A DNA stretch of 64,000 nt from Streptomyces sp. A0958 (GTDB lineage Bacteria; Actinomycetota; Actinomycetes; Streptomycetales; Streptomycetaceae), in contig NZ_SSBK01000003.1 of NCBI RefSeq assembly GCF_004795035.1, forward strand, positions 1-64,000. The letters are read 5' to 3'. A program made the position numbers and the translations under genes. Shown one piece after another: positions 32,052-41,219 of the stretch (the first letter of the stretch is position 1; the number at the start of each line of letters is the position of its first letter). Under the pieces are notes generated by a model, which was not told where the DNA came from, made no database searches, and saw only the letters and a program-made list of their open reading frames with translations.

Positions 32052-34757
32052 TCAGATGAACTCCGCCACCCCCAGGTGGAAGTCGACCGGGAGCGCCTGC
32101 CGGCCCGGGATCTCCAGCTTGCGGTAGACGCGGGTGAGGTGCTGCTCGACGGTGCTCACCGTGATGTACAGCTTCTGCGCGATCTCCCGGTTGGTGTGGC
32201 CGTGCACGGCCAGCAGGGCGACCCGCTTCTCCGATTCGCTGAGGCTCGCCACCAGGTCGGCGTGCGGGGCCTCGGCCGCCGACGCCGCCTCGGGGGCCTC
32301 GCCGGTGTGGCCGGGGAGGATCTTCACACACAGGGCCTCGGCCCCGCACGCCTTCGCCACGTGCCAGGCCCGGCGGTTGACCATGGCGGCGCGGGCCGGC
32401 TCCCCCAGCACCCGCAGGACCTGCCCGAAGTCGCTCATCGCGCGGGCCAGTTCGTACTGGTCACCGGAGCGGTGCAGGTCGTCCACGGCCTTGGTGAGCA
32501 TCGCCTGCCGCTCCTTCGGCTCGCGCAGGGAGGCCCGCAGCCGCAGCGACATCCCCCGCACCCAGGGGTCGTTGGCGTCGCGCGTGGTCATCTGGTCGGC
32601 CAGGAAGCGGTCGGCCTGGTGGGTCTCGCCCAGTCTGAGCAGCGCCTCCGCCGCGTCGGCCCGCCACGGCAGGACCCTCGGCCGGTCCAGGCCCCAGCGC
32701 TTCATGTGACGGCCGATGTCCAGGAAGTCACCGAGCGCCGCGTGGAAGCGGCTCGTGGCCAGCGCGTAGTGGCCCCGGGCCCGCAGATAGGCCAGGCCGT
32801 GGATGCTGCCGGTCAGCCGGTCGGGGACGGGCCGGCTCAGCACGGCGGCAGCCGCCTCGGGCCGCCCCATCGCGGTGCGGGCCCGGACCAGGGTCGCCGT
32901 CAGCGCGCACAGCTGCACCCCGCCGCCCCGGGCGGGCACCGCGCGCAGGGCCTCCTCGGCCGTGCCGGCGGCGCCGGTCAGATCGCCGAGACGCAGCCGG
33001 CCCTCGGCCAGCAGCCCCGCGAAGACCGCCTGCCAGCCGGTGGCGCCGCGCTCCGCCGCCTGACCGGCGAACGTCTCGCACCACGGCAGCGCCCGCTCGG
33101 CACCCTCCAGGTACAGCAGGGTGCGCAGGGCCTGCACGGCCGGCTCCACCATGCCCTCGGCCAGGGTCGCGCCGCGCAGGAAGAGTTCGGCGGCCTGGGC
33201 GGCGGCCCCCTCCTCGGCCTCGGCGGGCAGCGCCCACAGGGCCGCCGGGTGGACGGCCCCCCGGACGGCGCGGCCCGCCGGGTGCGGTTTGGGCGCGCCG
33301 GCGCCGCGACGCCCGGCCGCGCCCCACTGGGGGAACGCCGAGAGCCCGTCGAGCGGGTCGTCGCCCGGGATGTCGCCGTGCCTGCGCTCGGCGCCCGGGT
33401 GCCTGCCCTCACCGGCCGCGAGCCGTTCCAGCACCTCCGTCGACTCGTCGATGCGGCCCTGCGCGGCCAGGGTGCGGGCCAGCGGGCCCAGCGCGCGCGG
33501 CTCCAGCCGGCCGGCGGCGAGGGCGGCCAGGGGTTCGGCCAGATGGAGTTCGGCGGCGGCCGGGTCGGTGCGCCCGGTGACGACGCCGAGCCGGACGCTC
33601 AGCTCGGTGCGGCGGGCATCGTCCGCGCACCCGTCACGGGCGAGCGTCAGCAGGGCGGTCGCCTCGTCCAGGGCGGCGTCGGCCGCGAGCTGGTCGGCGG
33701 CGGCGCGCAGGACGGGCAGGGCCCAGTCCTCCCCGGTGTGCCGCGCGGCGAGGAGCTGGGCGGCGACAACGGTGTCGGGGGCGCCGGCGGCACGGGCCAG
33801 CAGGGCGGCCTCCCGGTGCAGGGCGCGGCGGGCGTCGGGCTCCATCCGTTCGAGGACGGCGGCCCGTGCGGCGGGGTGGCAGAAGCCGCGCCCGCGCCTC
33901 AGCAGTCCGGCGTCCTCCAGGGCGGCGAGCGCACGGGCGGCGGTGGGTTCGGTGGTGCCGGCGAGGCGGGCGACGTGCGGGGCGCCCGCCAGGGCGTCGA
34001 GTACGGCGATGGCCTCGGTCAGGGCGGTGGTGGCGGGTCCGCAGCGGTGCAGGCAGGCGAGTACCGCCTGGGTGTAGGCCTCGCCGGGGTGGGCGCCGGG
34101 GTCCTGGAGCAGGGCGCGCAGCAGCAGCGGGTTGCCGCCGCCGGCCCGGTGCAGCCGGGCGGTCTCGGCCTCGGTGCGGTCGGGGAGCATCGCCCGGACC
34201 GCCTCGGGCGTGAAGCGCTCCAGCCGCAGGCGCGAGAAGTGGGGCAGCCGCAGCAGTTCGGTGCGCAGCAGCGGGTCGTCGCCGTGCTCGTGGACGGACT
34301 CGGTGAGGGCGAGGAGCACCTTGGCCTCGCGGGTGCCGCGCGCGAGGTGGAGCAGGTAGCGGCCGGAGAGCTCGTCGACGTGGTGCAGGTCGTCCACGCA
34401 GACCACCACGGGCGCGGTGGAGCTCAGCTCGCGTACGGCGGAGGCGAACTGCCGCATGGCCCCGACCCGGCCCGCCTCGGCGGGCGAGGAGGGGAGGGGC
34501 GGCAGGGCGCCGGCCGGGGCGTCGGCGGTCAGCTGGCGCAGCACGCCCAGCGGATGGCGCCGTTCCTCGGCGGTGGCCATTCCCCGCAGCACGATTCCGC
34601 CACGTTTCTCGGAATTTACCGCCACGGTTTCCAGGAATTCACTTTTCCCGCAGCCGACCGCCCCTTCGATGAGGAGCAGTCCGGAATTCCCTTCCCCGCA
34701 CCCTTCGATCAGTTTTTCCAGTAGAGATAGTTCTTCGGCGCGACGGAACAACACCAT
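32052..34757 (-). CDS. LAL-family LuxR transcriptional regulator
   Basis: 901 aa from the ATG at 34757 (MVLFRRAEEL), 5 nt after GGGGG; ATGs at 34769 and 34775 are alternatives. Walker A (GAVGCGKSEF) is near residue 33 and Walker B VVVCVDDLHHVD near 125. A long helical repeat region leads to a C-terminal LuxR HTH (LSESEKRVALLAVHGHTNREIAQKLYI). This is the second LAL of the cluster and is transcribed away from the first regulatory operon. The upstream ~50 bp are AT-rich relative to the window and probably hold the promoter. Confidence 0.88.
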   Translation of the reverse strand: MVLFRRAEELSLLEKLIEGCGEGNSGLLLIEGAVGCGKSEFLETVAVNSEKRGGIVLRGMATAEERRHPLGVLRQLTADAPAGALPPLPSSPAEAGRVGAMRQFASAVRELSSTAPVVVCVDDLHHVDELSGRYLLHLARGTREAKVLLALTESVHEHGDDPLLRTELLRLPHFSRLRLERFTPEAVRAMLPDRTEAETARLHRAGGGNPLLLRALLQDPGAHPGEAYTQAVLACLHRCGPATTALTEAIAVLDALAGAPHVARLAGTTEPTAARALAALEDAGLLRRGRGFCHPAARAAVLERMEPDARRALHREAALLARAAGAPDTVVAAQLLAARHTGEDWALPVLRAAADQLAADAALDEATALLTLARDGCADDARRTELSVRLGVVTGRTDPAAAELHLAEPLAALAAGRLEPRALGPLARTLAAQGRIDESTEVLERLAAGEGRHPGAERRHGDIPGDDPLDGLSAFPQWGAAGRRGAGAPKPHPAGRAVRGAVHPAALWALPAEAEEGAAAQAAELFLRGATLAEGMVEPAVQALRTLLYLEGAERALPWCETFAGQAAERGATGWQAVFAGLLAEGRLRLGDLTGAAGTAEEALRAVPARGGGVQLCALTATLVRARTAMGRPEAAAAVLSRPVPDRLTGSIHGLAYLRARGHYALATSRFHAALGDFLDIGRHMKRWGLDRPRVLPWRADAAEALLRLGETHQADRFLADQMTTRDANDPWVRGMSLRLRASLREPKERQAMLTKAVDDLHRSGDQYELARAMSDFGQVLRVLGEPARAAMVNRRAWHVAKACGAEALCVKILPGHTGEAPEAASAAEAPHADLVASLSESEKRVALLAVHGHTNREIAQKLYITVSTVEQHLTRVYRKLEIPGRQALPVDFHLGVAEFI

Positions 34758-34902
34758 GAGATCCCCCATGCCCATGTTCCGGCGTTTGGTAAATAAAATG
34801 GAATGCAACCGGATACAGGACCGATCGAGCAGTGCTTGAGAAGCAATCCAGCTTCAGTCTAGGGTCCGGTCCGCCGCTCTCACGGTGTCCGGAACCTGCC
34901 AG

Positions 34903-35748
34903 TCAGCAATCCCCTGCGACGGCCGGAAAGATACGGCGGGCCCCGACCTGTGTCTGGCCCCTTTGGCGCCGCTCGCGGGGGTAGCCGACGGAGACCTCCT
35001 CGAAGCGCACTCCGTCGTACCAAGTGGTGCGCGGGATGTGAAGGTGCCCGTAGACGACCGCGGCGGCCCGGAAGCGGGTGTGCCAGTCGGCCGTCAGCTC
35101 GGTGCCGCACCACTGGGCGAACTCGGGGTGCCGCAGTATCCGGGTGGGTGTGCGGACCAGCGGGAAATGGTTGACCAGCACGGTGCGCAGCTCGGGGTCG
35201 CAGGCGGCCAGGCGCTGTTCGGTGGCCGCGACCCGGGCCCGGCACCAGGCCTCGCGGGAGGGGTACGGGTCGGGGTGCAGCATGAACTCGTCGGTGCACA
35301 CCACGCCGGCCTCGTACGCCTGTTCCAGGGCCTGTTCCTTGGTGGCGGCGGTGGGCGTGCGGAAGCTGTAGTCGTACAGCAGGAAGAGGGGGGCCACGAC
35401 CAGCGGGCCGTCCGGTCCGGACCAGACCGGGTACGGGTCTTCCGGGGTGTGCACTCCGTACGAGCGGCAGATTTCGACCAATCTCCGATACCGAGAGTCT
35501 CCACGCAGCGACACAGGATCATCGCGAAGCGTCCACAGATCGTGGTTTCCCGGTGCCCAGATCACCGCCGCATAGCGCCGGGTGAGCAAATCGAGCACCC
35601 ACCGCAGATCGTCGGGGGACTCCCCCACGTCGCCGGCGACGATGAGCCAGTCGGCGGGGGTGTCGGGATACAGCCCCTCGACGATCCGGCGGTTCTCCGG
35701 GAATGCGACATGGAGATCGCTGATGCCCATGAGGTTTCCGTGCGCCAT
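34903..35748 (-). CDS. metallophosphoesterase
   Basis: 281 aa. Calcineurin-like motifs appear in order: ISDLHVAF (D-x-H), VAGDVGES (GD), APGNHDLW (GNHD), LVNHFPL and VYGHLHIP (GHxH). Metal-dependent phosphatase or phosphodiesterase of unknown substrate. In Streptomyces, a gene of this type is very often next to an Sfp-type PPTase gene, as here (divergent, 292 bp apart). It may act on phosphopantetheine-related compounds, but that is inference from neighbourhood only. Confidence 0.87.
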   Translation of the reverse strand: MAHGNLMGISDLHVAFPENRRIVEGLYPDTPADWLIVAGDVGESPDDLRWVLDLLTRRYAAVIWAPGNHDLWTLRDDPVSLRGDSRYRRLVEICRSYGVHTPEDPYPVWSGPDGPLVVAPLFLLYDYSFRTPTAATKEQALEQAYEAGVVCTDEFMLHPDPYPSREAWCRARVAATEQRLAACDPELRTVLVNHFPLVRTPTRILRHPEFAQWCGTELTADWHTRFRAAAVVYGHLHIPRTTWYDGVRFEEVSVGYPRERRQRGQTQVGARRIFPAVAGDC

Positions 35749-36040
35749 TCACCCAGGCTGGACGGCCGGCTCCGCCGCGAACACCCCGCCCCGACCCCTC
35801 AGTTGACGGGACGTTACCAGGGGGCGGACGGATAGCAGGGCCATGGCAAGGGGGGTGCCGCCCGGTGGCAGCAGGCCCGCAGGCGGGCCGGGCCCGGGTG
35901 CGCGGATGGCAGCGGGCTGGCAGGAAACGCCGGTTCAGCGGGCCGGTCCGGCCGGCCGGGGGCCTTCGCGCCGGCCGGTGCGGGGCGGCGGCGGGAGCGT
36001 GGGAAGCGTCCACCCGACGCCCCGACCTGAAGGACCTGCC

Positions 36041-36760
36041 GTGCTCACGAAGCTCCTGCCTTCGACCGTCGCCACCGCCGAGGCCACCGCCGACCCGGCC
36101 GACGTGTTCCTCTTCCCGGAGGAGGAGTCCCTGATCAGCAACGCCGTCCCCAAGCGGAGGCTGGAGTTCGGCACGGTGCGGTGGTGCGCCCGGCAGGCGA
36201 TGGGGGCGCTCGGGGTGGCACCGGCCGCCGTACTGCCGGGTCGGCGCGGGGTTCCGCAGTGGGCCCCTTCGGTGGTGGGGTCCATGACGCACTGCACGGG
36301 CTTCCGGGGCGTGGCGCTCGCCCGTGAGCGGGACTTCCTGTCGGTGGGGATCGACGCGGAGCCCAACGCGCCGCTGCGGCCGGGGGTGCTGGAGTCGATC
36401 GCGCTGCCGCAGGAGCTGCGCCGGACCCGCGAGCTGGAGTGGGCGGTGCCGGGCATCGCCTGGGACCGGCTGCTGTTCTCCGTCAAGGAGGCCGTGTACA
36501 AGGCATGGTTCCCGCTCACCGGGCAGGAACTGGACTTCACCGACGCGCTGGTGAGCATGGACGCGGCGCAGGAGACCTTCCACGCCCGGCTGCTGCCGGG
36601 CCCCGACGAGCTCTCCCCGGCCGGTCCCACCACGTTCAGCGGGCGCTGGTCCGCCCAGAACGGGGTGCTGGTGAGCGCCATCGCCGTGCCCGCCCGCAGG
36701 CCGGCCGGGGCCGCACACGGCGATGCTCCCCGCATGTGCGCTGCGGGGAGCATCGGCTGA
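36041..36760 (+). CDS. Sfp-type 4'-phosphopantetheinyl transferase
   Basis: 239 aa from GTG at 36041 with AAGGA 6 nt upstream; a longer frame from 35843 is low-complexity and rejected. Diagnostic motifs are VGIDAEPN (about residue 105) and FSVKEAVYKAW (about residue 148), carrying the Mg2+-binding Asp/Glu/Glu, plus VGSMTHC for coenzyme A contacts. The enzyme moves phosphopantetheine from CoA to carrier-protein serines, activating the ACPs and the PKS of this cluster. The last ~15 codons encode an unusual tail formed by a terminator-like hairpin. Confidence 0.9.
   Translation: MLTKLLPSTVATAEATADPADVFLFPEEESLISNAVPKRRLEFGTVRWCARQAMGALGVAPAAVLPGRRGVPQWAPSVVGSMTHCTGFRGVALARERDFLSVGIDAEPNAPLRPGVLESIALPQELRRTRELEWAVPGIAWDRLLFSVKEAVYKAWFPLTGQELDFTDALVSMDAAQETFHARLLPGPDELSPAGPTTFSGRWSAQNGVLVSAIAVPARRPAGAAHGDAPRMCAAGSIG
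36721..36755 (+). terminator. 14-bp perfect hairpin inside the end of the PPTase gene
   Basis: CGATGCTCCCCGCA pairs with TGCGGGGAGCATCG around a 7-nt loop, just before the PPTase stop codon and in front of a convergent small gene. It is a strong, terminator-like structure embedded in coding sequence; no T tract follows. Confidence 0.6.
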
Positions 36761-36782
36761 GTCGTCGCGACCGGCGGGATGG

Positions 36783-36980
36783 TCAGTCCCAGCGGTCGTC
36801 CTGCGGCCTGTCCAGGTTGACCTGGAGGAGCCCCGTCGAGGCCGTGCCCGCCGCGCTCACGCCGGTGCGGACGGACGTCCCCTGCGACAGGCCCGACATG
36901 AACTGCCCCCCCAAAACGGCCAGAAGTACACCCATCAGCAAAGTCAAGAGAACCATAGATTCTTTGCCATAGCTTGCCAT
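36783..36980 (-). CDS. small membrane peptide of unknown function
   Basis: 65 aa from ATG at 36980, with AGGGGAG 5 nt upstream, a strong site for so short a gene. One hydrophobic helix (VLLTLLMGVLLAVLGGQFM, about residues 10-28) is followed by a Ser/Thr/Gly-rich linker and an acidic tail ending DRPQDDRWD. The layout suggests a single-span membrane protein with the tail in the cytoplasm or outside. It is divergent from the HTH regulator at 37.2 kb. I recognise no family. A precursor peptide or a membrane signalling peptide are possibilities. Confidence 0.65.
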   Translation of the reverse strand: MASYGKESMVLLTLLMGVLLAVLGGQFMSGLSQGTSVRTGVSAAGTASTGLLQVNLDRPQDDRWD

Positions 36981-37114
36981 TGCGACTCCCCTCGGTCGAC
37001 GAATGAGACTTCCCTCTGCCTACTCCTTCACCCGAAACCTCCGCCTTTGGAGGCCCCCGGCTACGGGAAAAGAGTCTCGGATACCGATCATTCGCGCCAA
37101 GTGCTTCACGTTGG

Positions 37115-37126
37115 CGTAAAGTTACG
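37115..37126. promoter_or_regulatory. inverted repeat upstream of the HTH regulator gene
   Basis: CGTAA-AG-TTACG is a perfect 5-bp inverted repeat, 34 bp before the regulator start, in an unusually AT-rich stretch of the divergent region. ACGTTG also recurs on each side. Candidate operator for the LuxR-type regulator encoded downstream. Confidence 0.35.
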
Positions 37127-37159
37127 TTGCAGCAATTACACCGACCAGTGGGGGCTGGC

Positions 37160-38200
37160 GTGTTCCAAGGGGAGTACGCAGATTCGGGCTTTGCCGAACT
37201 GGATGACGTGAGCGCTGCGGCATACGGTCTCGCCGTCGAGTGCGGCCGCTTCGACCGGGAACGGATTGCCAAGGACCTGTCGCTCACGCACGACGAGGTC
37301 GCCCGGGTCGAGAGCGTGTTGTCAGGGGTCCGGCTGCTCCAGTCGGTGCCGGGTCACTCGCACCAGCTGACCCCCGTCACGCCCGACGCCGCCGCCGCCT
37401 CCCTCGTGGGCCCCGCCGAGCGCCAGATCCGCGACCTCCAGCAGGCCGTCACCGAGGTCCGCGCGAAGCTGATGTCGCTGACCCCGCTGTATTTCGAGGG
37501 CCGCCGGGTGCGCAACCACCTGGAGGCGTTCGACGTCATCAGCGACCCGTCGCGCATCCAGGCCCTGCTGGACCACCTCGGGCAGAACTGCAAGAGCGAG
37601 CTGATCACCGTCCAGCCGGGCGGCGCGCGCCGGGCGGACATCCTCAACGACGCCCGGGCGAGCGCCCTGTCCATCCTGTCGCGCGGGGTCCGCATCCGGA
37701 CCATCTACCAGCACACCGCGCGCAACGACCTGCCCACCCGCTCCTACGTCCGCGACGTCACGACGCAGGGCGCGGAGGTCCGGACCGCCGACGAGGTGAT
37801 CGACCGGCTGATCATCTACGACAGAGAAGTCGCCTTCCTGCCGGAACGGTCCGCCCAGGAGGGCAGCACCCCGGGCGCGGCCGTCGTCCGCGAGCCCACC
37901 CTCGTGGCGTTCCTCTGCTCCGTCTTCGAATACCTGTGGGAGGGCGCGTCCCCGTACGTCGTGGAGTCGCAGCGCTCCCCCACCTCCACCGACGAGCTGA
38001 AGTGGTCGATCATCCGGCTGATGACCAAGGGCTACAAGGACGAGATGGTCGCCCGCCGGCTCGGCATGTCCGTACGCACCTGCCGACGCCATATCGCGGA
38101 GATCACCGAGCAGTTGGAGGCCACCAGCCGGTTCCAGGCGGGGTACAACGCCGCCCGGCAGGAAATGCTCACCGGCGACAGGGCCACGCGGCCGTTCTGA
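37160..38200 (+). CDS. LuxR/TrmB-like helix-turn-helix transcriptional regulator
   Basis: 346 aa from GTG at 37160 (GGGGG 5 nt upstream); a TTG at 37127 and a GTG 45 nt downstream are alternatives. The N-terminal segment resembles a TrmB-type winged helix (AYGLAVECGRFDRERIAKDLSLT). A middle PLD/sensor-like domain contains RGVRIRTIYQH. The C-terminal LuxR-type HTH reads IIRLMTKGYKDEMVARRLGMSVRTCRRHIAEI. Such regulators frequently sit in lipopeptide and polyketide clusters. It flanks the biosynthetic core and likely controls it. Confidence 0.85.
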   Translation: MFQGEYADSGFAELDDVSAAAYGLAVECGRFDRERIAKDLSLTHDEVARVESVLSGVRLLQSVPGHSHQLTPVTPDAAAASLVGPAERQIRDLQQAVTEVRAKLMSLTPLYFEGRRVRNHLEAFDVISDPSRIQALLDHLGQNCKSELITVQPGGARRADILNDARASALSILSRGVRIRTIYQHTARNDLPTRSYVRDVTTQGAEVRTADEVIDRLIIYDREVAFLPERSAQEGSTPGAAVVREPTLVAFLCSVFEYLWEGASPYVVESQRSPTSTDELKWSIIRLMTKGYKDEMVARRLGMSVRTCRRHIAEITEQLEATSRFQAGYNAARQEMLTGDRATRPF

Positions 38201-38223
38201 CCGGGGCACCGCCGCACCGCACC

Positions 38224-39084
38224 TCACGCGCCGGTGTCCTCCTCCTCGTCCAGCGCCTGGGTGATCGCGTCCACGCAGTCCTGGTCGAGCATCGTCGTGA
38301 CATGGGCGTCCTGCAGCTTGCCGAACCCCGCGTCGTACACCGCCGCGCTGACCACGTAACCGTCCTCCAGCGGGAAGGTGCGGAAGGCCCACTCCTCGCC
38401 GGTGCCCGCCGTGCCGTCGGGCCGCTGCACACGGACGGGCCGGCCGTCCGGTCCGAAGCCGAACTCGGTGAAGCGGAACTGCATGCCCTGCCCGATCGCC
38501 TTGCTGTAGGCCTCCTTCAGCGTCCACAGCCGCACCAGGGCGCCGTTGCGCTCCTTCTCCGGCATCCCGGACAGCAGCACCGCCTCGTACGGCGTACAGA
38601 TGTGCCGGACGAGCCCGCCGCCGTACATGTCGCGGTCGGCCCGCTCGGCGTCCACGCCGATCAGCCCGCAGGTGGTCAGCCCGACGAGCAGCAGGTCCTC
38701 GGTGTGGCTGAGGCTGATGTCGATCTGGTCGCAGCCGCGCAGATACGGGCGGCCGGTGGGCCCGTACGCCAGCTCCAGGTCGGCCGGTTCACTGGCGAGT
38801 ACGGCCCCCGCCGCGTGCTTGAGCAGCATCCGCGAGGCGACGTACCGGTTGCGTACGTCGGAGTGCGTGAGGTCGAGGTAGCGCGTCCAGTCCCGGCCGA
38901 GCAGTTCGCGCAGGTCGTCGCCCGCGGGCACCGCGGGCTCCAGGTCCTTCAGCCAGGCGTAGGCCAGGGCGCTGCCGTGGGTGGCGAGGTCGTCCCTGAC
39001 TCTGTTCCAGGAGTCGCCTCCGGGGATCACGGCGACGGGCTCACCGAGCGGTGAACCGAGCGTGAGGCTGCCCGGGGCGGTCAT
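38224..39084 (-). CDS. second 4'-phosphopantetheinyl transferase superfamily protein
   Basis: 286 aa, ATG overlapping the ACP stop (ATGA). It carries ISLSHTEDLLLVGL, IGVDAERAD (metal-binding Asp and Glu) and LWTLKEAYSKAIGQGM, so the catalytic motifs of the Sfp/HetI group are intact. The C-terminal ~40 residues form an acidic extension ending DEEEDTGA. As the last gene of the FAAL-PKS operon it is probably a dedicated activator of the cluster's ACPs. Two PPTases in one cluster imply different carrier specificities or redundancy. Confidence 0.87.
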   Translation of the reverse strand: MTAPGSLTLGSPLGEPVAVIPGGDSWNRVRDDLATHGSALAYAWLKDLEPAVPAGDDLRELLGRDWTRYLDLTHSDVRNRYVASRMLLKHAAGAVLASEPADLELAYGPTGRPYLRGCDQIDISLSHTEDLLLVGLTTCGLIGVDAERADRDMYGGGLVRHICTPYEAVLLSGMPEKERNGALVRLWTLKEAYSKAIGQGMQFRFTEFGFGPDGRPVRVQRPDGTAGTGEEWAFRTFPLEDGYVVSAAVYDAGFGKLQDAHVTTMLDQDCVDAITQALDEEEDTGA

Positions 39085-39326
39085 GCGTACTCCTTCACGA
39101 GGGTGTGAATGTCCCGGAGGCTCCGCGCCTCCAGCAGACGGTGCACCGGAACGTGGTGGCCGGACTCCTCCAGGAGGGCCACCAGCCGGAGCAGGTTCAG
39201 CGAATCCCAGCCGGGCACGTCCGTGAGGGCCAGGTCCGCTCCGGCGGGGCCCTCCACGTCCAGGCCCAGGTCGTCGCCCACGAGCCGCAGGAACGCGTCG
39301 AGGCCCACCAGGTCTACGGCGCTCAT
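39081..39326 (-). CDS. acyl carrier protein, probable glyceryl-ACP
   Basis: 81 aa, starting inside the FkbH stop (ATGA). The phosphopantetheine serine lies in VPGWDSLNLLRLVALLEE. The -W-D-S-L-N- form and the position directly after an FkbH-like gene match the carrier proteins that receive D-glyceryl units from 1,3-bisphosphoglycerate. It would carry the three-carbon unit used by the KAS III-like enzyme encoded upstream. Confidence 0.85.
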   Translation of the reverse strand: MSAVDLVGLDAFLRLVGDDLGLDVEGPAGADLALTDVPGWDSLNLLRLVALLEESGHHVPVHRLLEARSLRDIHTLVKEYA

Positions 39327-41212
39327 CGGGGTGCCTTTCCGGACTCGGTGACACACATGTGGCCGGGGATCTCCGGCAGCACCGTCAGGTCGTGGCGGTA
39401 CTCCGATGCCCCGTCCCCGCGTTCCCCCGGCTCGGGCAGTTCACGGGCGGCGAACCCACAGGACGGATAGAGGTCCCGGGCCCGGTGATTACGGGCGGTG
39501 GGTACGTAGCGGGCGCCCACCGCGTTCAGTCCGAGGCGCCTGGCTCTACTCAACAGTACGGCGAGGAAGGCGTGTTCGACGCCCCGGCCGAGCACCCGGC
39601 AGCTGAGCCACAGGTTGTCCAGGTGCCACCGCCCCCCGGACTCGGTGATCAGCGCGGCGCCGACCAGGCCGTTGTCCCCGAACCGGTCCGCACAGCGGGC
39701 CACCAGCACCTGCCGTGCGGCGTCGGCCTCCACCTCGGCCACGGCCGCCTCGGTGAGACCGCCCCCGGCCAGGTTGAACTGGTTGGTCCGCAGGGTCAGC
39801 TGCGCGATCCGGGCCGCCTCGTGGGGCTGCGGCGGGCCGACCTCCAGCCGGACGTCCAGGGCGCGCAGGAACTCCTCGTGCGAGCCCGCGCCCGCATGCA
39901 GCTCCCGGCGTTCCCGGCGGGCCCGGTACTCGCCGGTCCTGGCCCGGTCCTCCTCGGTCAGGCTCGGCGCGTCGAACCAGCCGTCCGCCAACAGCCGCGC
40001 CACATGCGTCGCGGGCTCCCCGTCGAGCGGCACCACGGCCACCTCGGGCAGACCGTGGCGCACCTGCGCCCGCTCGGCCGGTGAGTCGTCGGCGAAGACC
40101 AGCGCGTCGGTGCCCAGGTCCAGCTGGTGGGCGATGTCGGCGAGGTTTCCGTCCTTGGGCTCCCAGTTGGCGTTGACCGCGACGAAGTCCCCTTCGTGCA
40201 GCACGAGATCGGGGTGGTCCGTGAGCACCCGCGTCACCTCGTCGGGGTCGTTCTTGCTGCTCACGGCGAGGAGCACGCCTTGGGAGGCGAGCTGTTTGAC
40301 GCAGGTCTGGAAGGCGCCGAAGGCCTCCCCGCGCAGGGTGCCCGCGGCGGCGATGCCGTCGGGCCCCTCCTCTGCGAGTACCCCGTCCCACAGGGTGTGG
40401 TCGAGGTCGAGCACCAGGCATTTGCGGGTCGCGCCGCGCAGGGCGCGGGCCAGGTGGGCGACCTCGCGGGCGTACCCGGCGAGCAGGGGCGCGCCGAGCT
40501 GCACCTTGGCGTACCGGGCCAGGCCGGGGTCGGTGACCGGCCCGCCCTCGGCCACCAGCGGATCGAGGTCGATGACCACCGGTGCCGGCGAGCGCTCGGT
40601 GAGCCGCAGGAGGCGGGCGTTGAACTCCCGCCAGACCGCGCCGAGCCGGGCCCGGGAGCGGTGGTCGATGAGCTGCCTGCTGTACGTCCACGGCAGCGGC
40701 AGGGTGTTGAGGACCAGGGTGCCCGGCGCCGCGTCCGCGAGCGTGGCGCACCTGGCCAGTACGTCGGCGGCAGCCACCTCCACGTCCTCGGGCCGCCACA
40801 CCCCCGGTACCTGCGAGAAGACGGTCTCGGCGTCCAGCAGGCACAGGGTGAGGTCGGGCCCGGCCGCGTGCAGCTCCCCGGCGGGGTCGGTCAGGTCGCG
40901 CAGATACGTGCCGTGCTCGCCCAGTACCGGGCGCAGGAGCAGTCCGTGGCGGGCCAGTTCGCCCCGCAGCGGGTCGAGCACCTGGCCGACCGTGGACTGG
41001 CCGGTGACGGCGACCGTGACGACCGGGGTCGCCGGGTGGTGGCTCAGTACGGCACCGGGGTCGAGGCCGGCGAGCAGCCGTCCCGCCGCCGCGGCGTCGG
41101 CCCGTGCGCCACCCGGTTCCTCCTGGGCGAGCGCGGTCGCGACCTGGTCGTACGCCTTCTCCAGCAGACCGCGTCTACGCAGGTCGCGCAGCTGGTCCAG
41201 TCCCGTGGTCAT
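39323..41212 (-). CDS. FkbH-like HAD-IIIC family protein (glyceryl-ACP synthase)
   Basis: 629 aa, ATG 5 nt after a GAGG site and 7 nt after the KAS III stop. The HAD catalytic motif DLDHTLWDGVL is at residues 269-279 and a later LVFADDSPAERAQV carries acidic motif III. The C-terminal ~150 aa form a GNAT-like domain (LTLRTNQFNLAG). FkbH-type enzymes dephosphorylate 1,3-bisphosphoglycerate and load glycerate on an ACP. That unit becomes methoxymalonyl-ACP only with extra dehydrogenases, which are absent here. With an adjacent KAS III it is the signature of tetronate formation. Confidence 0.88.
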   Translation of the reverse strand: MTTGLDQLRDLRRRGLLEKAYDQVATALAQEEPGGARADAAAAGRLLAGLDPGAVLSHHPATPVVTVAVTGQSTVGQVLDPLRGELARHGLLLRPVLGEHGTYLRDLTDPAGELHAAGPDLTLCLLDAETVFSQVPGVWRPEDVEVAAADVLARCATLADAAPGTLVLNTLPLPWTYSRQLIDHRSRARLGAVWREFNARLLRLTERSPAPVVIDLDPLVAEGGPVTDPGLARYAKVQLGAPLLAGYAREVAHLARALRGATRKCLVLDLDHTLWDGVLAEEGPDGIAAAGTLRGEAFGAFQTCVKQLASQGVLLAVSSKNDPDEVTRVLTDHPDLVLHEGDFVAVNANWEPKDGNLADIAHQLDLGTDALVFADDSPAERAQVRHGLPEVAVVPLDGEPATHVARLLADGWFDAPSLTEEDRARTGEYRARRERRELHAGAGSHEEFLRALDVRLEVGPPQPHEAARIAQLTLRTNQFNLAGGGLTEAAVAEVEADAARQVLVARCADRFGDNGLVGAALITESGGRWHLDNLWLSCRVLGRGVEHAFLAVLLSRARRLGLNAVGARYVPTARNHRARDLYPSCGFAARELPEPGERGDGASEYRHDLTVLPEIPGHMCVTESGKAPR

Positions 41213-41219
41213 CCCCACC

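Noticed and set aside
32052..34724. Large plus-strand frame of about 930 aa opposite the LAL regulator
   Set aside because: Composition is Gly/Arg/Gln-rich noise, and the minus-strand frame carries Walker and LuxR motifs.
39323..41212. Methoxymalonyl-ACP pathway
   Set aside because: The FkbH-like protein and ACP are present, but the two dehydrogenases and the O-methyltransferase needed for that extender unit are absent from the operon.
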